From positions 1-36,669 of the forward strand of contig JAFZNK010000287.1 in assembly GCA_017550965.1 (NCBI GenBank): a DNA stretch of 36,669 nucleotides, written 5' to 3'. Every line of letters begins with the position of its first letter. The first letter of the stretch is position 1. A model generated the notes under the pieces. The model worked only from the letters and a program-made list of their open reading frames with translations. It was not told the origin of the DNA and did no database searches. This stretch comes from Thermoguttaceae bacterium. Its GTDB lineage: Bacteria; Planctomycetota; Planctomycetia; Pirellulales; Thermoguttaceae. The position numbers were made by a program, and so were the translations under genes. This document shows, piece by piece, positions 34,046 to 36,669 of this stretch.

Positions 34046-35781
34046 ACCTCACGATTGACGGACGTTCTGTTCAGGTCAAGGAAGGCTCGACTATTATAGA
34101 AGCCGCCGATAGCGTTGGAATTAATATTCCCAGGTTATGCTATTGGAAAGGTCTCAATGAAATTGGAGCTTGCCGCGTTTGCGTTGTGCAAATTGGCGAT
34201 GATAAAAGGAGACTGGCGGCCGCATGCGACGCCCTTGTCGAAGAAGGAATGGTCGTCGTCACCGACAGTCCCAAAGTTATCGCCGCCAGAAAAACAAATC
34301 TGCAACTGATTCTTTCTCAGCACAAAACCAATTGCACCAACTGCGTGCGGAACGGAAACTGCGCGCTTCAAAAGTTGTCGATAGAATTAAACGTTCACTC
34401 TCAACCTTTTGAATTATGTCCTGAAAAAGACCGCGTCGACATCAATTCGCCCCTTGTTCGGGAAGCGAGTAAGTGCGTCAAGTGTATGCGGTGCGTTCAG
34501 GTTTGCGATAAAGTTCAAACGGTTAGCGTTTGGGACGTTGTGGGCGTGGGATCTCACGTTACTGTCGGAACCGCCGCCAACACGGATATCTCCAAAACGA
34601 ACTGCGTCTATTGCGGTCAGTGCGTTACTCACTGTCCGGTCGGCGCGTTGACGACGCGCGACGATACCGACGAAACGCTTGAAATGCTCAACGATCCCAA
34701 TTTAAAGGTCGTTGTTCAAGTTGCGCCCGCAGTTCGAGCGGCTTGGGCGGAAGCTTTTGGTCTTGACTCAAACTTTGCCACTCCAAAACGACTTGCCGCG
34801 GCGTTACGCAGAGTCGGTTTTGATTACGTCTTTGACACAAGCTTCGGCGCCGATCTAACAATCATGGAAGAAGCTAACGAGTTTCTTACTCGGTTTGAGC
34901 GTAACAGACAAAACGGGCGTCCAATGTTCACGTCCTGCTGTCCGGGTTGGGTTCGATTTGTCAAAAGTCAGTACCCTGATTTTGTCGACAATTTATCGAC
35001 GGCTAAATCGCCGCAACAAATGTTTGGAGCGGTCGTCAAAAGCTATTTTGCGGAAAAAGAGGGAATTGATCCCCGCCAAATTCGCGTCGTTTCTATCATG
35101 CCCTGCCTGGCCAAAAAAAGCGAATGCGCGATCGAAACTTTAAACGACGCGTGCGGCGATCCTGACGTCGATCTTGTTTTAACGACTCGCGAAGCGACCA
35201 GACTTTTTAAAATGTTTGGAATTCACCCTGAGACGTTGCCGGAAGAAGAATTTGACAGTCCGCTTGGTTCCGGCGCTGGAGCGGCGTTTATTTTCGGCGC
35301 GACGGGAGGAGTCATGGACGCGGCCTTGCGATCGGCCTACTTCTTTGCGACTCAAAAGAACCCCGACCCAGACGCCTTTAAGCAAGTCAGAGGACCTCGG
35401 TCGTGGAAAGAAGCGACTTTTAACGTGCCAGGGATCGGCGACGTTCGTGTGGCTGTCGTTTCCGGCTTGGGCAATACGCGAAAACTCCTGGATTCCCTGC
35501 GTTCGGGCGACGTCGAATACGACTTTGTTGAAGTGATGGCGTGTCCCGGCGGTTGTTCCGGCGGCGGCGGACAGCCTATCCATGACGGAGAAGATTGCGC
35601 TGAATATCGGGGCGATCTTCTGTGGAAACTGGACGCAGAAACGGACGTTCGATTTTCTCATGAAAACAAAGACGTAAGAAATCTGTACGCCGATTACCTT
35701 GGAAATCCCCTTGGCGAAAAATCTCATCGTCTGCTACATACGGATCACTCCTCGTGGAGCATGCCGTCTCAACAGAAATAA
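34039..35781 (+). CDS. [FeFe]-hydrogenase, CpI-like domain layout
   Basis: A 580-residue iron-only hydrogenase with the same layout and nearly the same length as Clostridium CpI. It begins with a 2Fe-2S domain (CYWKGLNEIGACRVC). The His-Cys3 cluster motif (H..NCTNCVRNGNC) comes next, then two 4Fe-4S motifs (CVKCMRCVQVC, CVYCGQCVTHCP) and the H-cluster domain. All three H-cluster signatures are intact: TSCCPGW (298-304), MPCLAKKSE (from 354) and MACPGGCSGGGGQP (from 500). The predicted ligands are C301, C356, C502 and C506, with C300 the proton-relay Cys. It overlaps the flavoprotein gene by 7 bp behind a GAGGGGGG ribosome site. The pair resembles glutamate-synthase-linked (group A2) hydrogenases as I recall them. 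The direction in the cell is not known. Confidence 0.95.
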   Translation: MVNLTIDGRSVQVKEGSTIIEAADSVGINIPRLCYWKGLNEIGACRVCVVQIGDDKRRLAAACDALVEEGMVVVTDSPKVIAARKTNLQLILSQHKTNCTNCVRNGNCALQKLSIELNVHSQPFELCPEKDRVDINSPLVREASKCVKCMRCVQVCDKVQTVSVWDVVGVGSHVTVGTAANTDISKTNCVYCGQCVTHCPVGALTTRDDTDETLEMLNDPNLKVVVQVAPAVRAAWAEAFGLDSNFATPKRLAAALRRVGFDYVFDTSFGADLTIMEEANEFLTRFERNRQNGRPMFTSCCPGWVRFVKSQYPDFVDNLSTAKSPQQMFGAVVKSYFAEKEGIDPRQIRVVSIMPCLAKKSECAIETLNDACGDPDVDLVLTTREATRLFKMFGIHPETLPEEEFDSPLGSGAGAAFIFGATGGVMDAALRSAYFFATQKNPDPDAFKQVRGPRSWKEATFNVPGIGDVRVAVVSGLGNTRKLLDSLRSGDVEYDFVEVMACPGGCSGGGGQPIHDGEDCAEYRGDLLWKLDAETDVRFSHENKDVRNLYADYLGNPLGEKSHRLLHTDHSSWSMPSQQK

Positions 35782-35800
35782 CCTCGTTAATTAACGAGGT
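35781..35800. repeat. Perfect 20-bp palindrome at the hydrogenase stop
   Basis: ACCTCGTTAA and TTAACGAGGT are exact complements with no spacer, and the first base is the last base of the stop codon. No U-run follows. It may stabilise the mRNA 3' end or bind a protein. Confidence 0.6.
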
Positions 35801-35816
35801 CCTACGAGATTATCTC

Positions 35817-35860
35817 AGACGCGCGTTCGATTCATGAAAACCGAACGCGCGTCTCTTTTT
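35817..35860 (+). terminator. Rho-independent terminator of the hydrogenase operon
   Basis: AGACGCGCGTTCG (35817-35829) and CGAACGCGCGTCT (35842-35854) form a perfect 13-bp GC-rich stem with a 12-nt loop, followed by CTTTTT. Confidence 0.9.
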
Positions 35861-35916
35861 CTACGCTCTTCGCTTTCTTTTGTATTTCGACGTTTTTCGA
35901 ACGCCGATGAAGTCGC

Positions 35917-35945
35917 TTGAATTTAAAACTATCTTGAGTTACCAT
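35917..35945 (+). promoter_or_regulatory. Candidate promoter of the heparinase-like gene
   Basis: TTGAAT (35917-35922), a 17-bp spacer and TACCAT (35940-35945), about 125 bp before the ATG at 36070. Moderate match. Confidence 0.4.
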
Positions 35946-36069
35946 TAGGGCGAGACGGGAAACCGTCGCTTTACTCCGACATGTTGGCGTTTTTAGCGGA
36001 AACGACTTCGCCCGCCTAATAACGACTTTCCGTGACTTCTACTTTAACGACGTTTTTTGCGAGAAAGAA

Positions 36070-36669
36070 ATGAAAATGAAGAACGTTATTATCATTCTAG
36101 TCGGCGTTTTACTCCTGTTTTCTCCTTTTGACGCCCAAAAGATTAACGCCGAAGAAAACGAAAAAACAATTGTTCACGCTCATTCTTCGTTTCGTGAAAT
36201 CCCACGAGACGAAGTCGTTAATGCGCTGAAGAACATGCGCGTTGCCCCGCGAATTCTTCTTACTGACGAAGCGATTGAATCGGTTCGTCTTAAAATTGAA
36301 ACAGACCCGCGTTGGAGAGGGTACTATGAAGCGATTAAGAAAGACGCCGACAATCGTATGGAAATTTCGCCCGTCAAATACGAAGTTACCGGTCGTCGCT
36401 TATTAAGCGTTTCTCGCGAAGCGCTAAAGCGAATCTTTGAATGGAGTTTTATGTATCGGTACACGGGCGAAGTCAAGTATGCCGAACGCGTCGAACAAGA
36501 AGTAACGGCAATTTCAGATTTTTCCGATTGGCATCCCAGTCATTTTCTTGACGTTGCAGAGATGGCGGTAGCTGTCGCCATCGGATATGATTCCTGTAAA
36601 GAACGTTTTTCCCCCGATAATCGCGATAAAGTCCGGGAAGCGCTCCGCGTCAAGGGCGTTGTAGAGTCG
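36070..36669 (+). CDS. Heparinase II/III-like polysaccharide lyase, N-terminal part (cut by window end)
   Basis: The frame is open from the ATG at 36070 to the window edge, 200 codons. A signal peptide (VIIILVGVLLLFSPFDA) is followed by RILLTDEAIESVRLKIETDP and a helical region of the alpha/alpha-toroid type. The segment SDWHPSHFLDVAEMAVAVAI matches the family block in which His and Glu residues line the active groove of heparinase II/III and alginate lyase relatives. The catalytic C-terminal half lies outside the window. It is secreted and probably attacks an acidic glycan. Another ATG two codons downstream is possible. Confidence 0.8.
   Translation, partial: MKMKNVIIILVGVLLLFSPFDAQKINAEENEKTIVHAHSSFREIPRDEVVNALKNMRVAPRILLTDEAIESVRLKIETDPRWRGYYEAIKKDADNRMEISPVKYEVTGRRLLSVSREALKRIFEWSFMYRYTGEVKYAERVEQEVTAISDFSDWHPSHFLDVAEMAVAVAIGYDSCKERFSPDNRDKVREALRVKGVVES

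Noticed and set aside
1..36669. tRNA, rRNA, CRISPR or phage genes
   Set aside because: No T-loop/acceptor pairs, direct-repeat arrays, integrases or transposases were found on either strand by reading.

Overview
The window looks like a chromosomal stretch from an anaerobic member of the Planctomycetes. The phylum is an inference. It rests on a DUF1080 secreted protein, a secreted di-heme protein related to the hydrazine synthase alpha subunit family, a heparinase II/III-type protein, a secreted esterase, and zinc-ribbon membrane and secreted proteins of unknown function. An anaerobic life is suggested by an [FeFe]-hydrogenase, an oxygen-sensitive class III ribonucleotide reductase (NrdD/NrdG), formate-tetrahydrofolate ligase, a PduS/RnfC-like iron-sulfur protein and a ferrous iron uptake locus. 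I found no rRNA, tRNA, CRISPR array, insertion sequence or phage gene.

Layout, left to right. 1-0.65 kb: 3' part of a glutamine-amidotransferase-like (BPL_N) gene, ending at a perfect 42-bp palindrome shared with the convergent PduS/RnfC-like gene. 0.67-9.1 kb, minus strand: pduS-like gene, rlmKL (23S rRNA methyltransferase), fhs and a large GT39-type membrane glycosyltransferase. 9.2-14.2 kb, plus strand: TlpA-like thioredoxin, LpoB-like lipoprotein, MFS transporter and a double-zinc-ribbon six-helix membrane protein. 14.2-15.7 kb, minus strand: a secreted hypothetical whose stop codon overlaps that of the zinc-ribbon gene. 16.0-19.6 kb, minus strand: a deoxynucleotide operon, dcd-nrdD-nrdG. 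About 1.1 kb of noncoding DNA lies upstream of it and carries a tandem pair of NrdR-box-like sites 31 bp apart and a 138-bp inverted-repeat leader element. 20.7-22.5 kb: oligoendopeptidase F. 22.6-24.2 kb, minus strand: a secreted cysteine-peptidase-like/DUF1080 fusion. 24.6-27.6 kb: feoA, feoB and a small FeoB-associated Cys-rich protein. 27.7-31.7 kb, minus strand: a secreted esterase followed by the HzsA-like di-heme gene, which is split by an apparent single-base frameshift. 32.2-35.8 kb: a two-gene hydrogenase operon, a NuoF-Cterm/GltD-like flavoprotein overlapping an [FeFe]-hydrogenase. 36.07 kb to the end: 5' part of a heparinase II/III-like gene.

How the genes fit together. The hydrogenase pair probably exchanges electrons between NAD(P)H and protons/H2. 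FeoAB supplies Fe2+ for the many Fe-S and heme proteins here. The Dcd-NrdD-NrdG operon makes deoxynucleotides under anoxia. NrdD of the type seen here normally uses formate, which links loosely to Fhs. The secreted peptidase/DUF1080, esterase, di-heme and heparinase-like proteins point to life on complex glycans. The best candidates for something undescribed are the structured leader of dcd-nrdDG, the GltD-like/[FeFe]-hydrogenase pair, the HzsA-like gene with its frameshift, and the peptidase/DUF1080 fusion.
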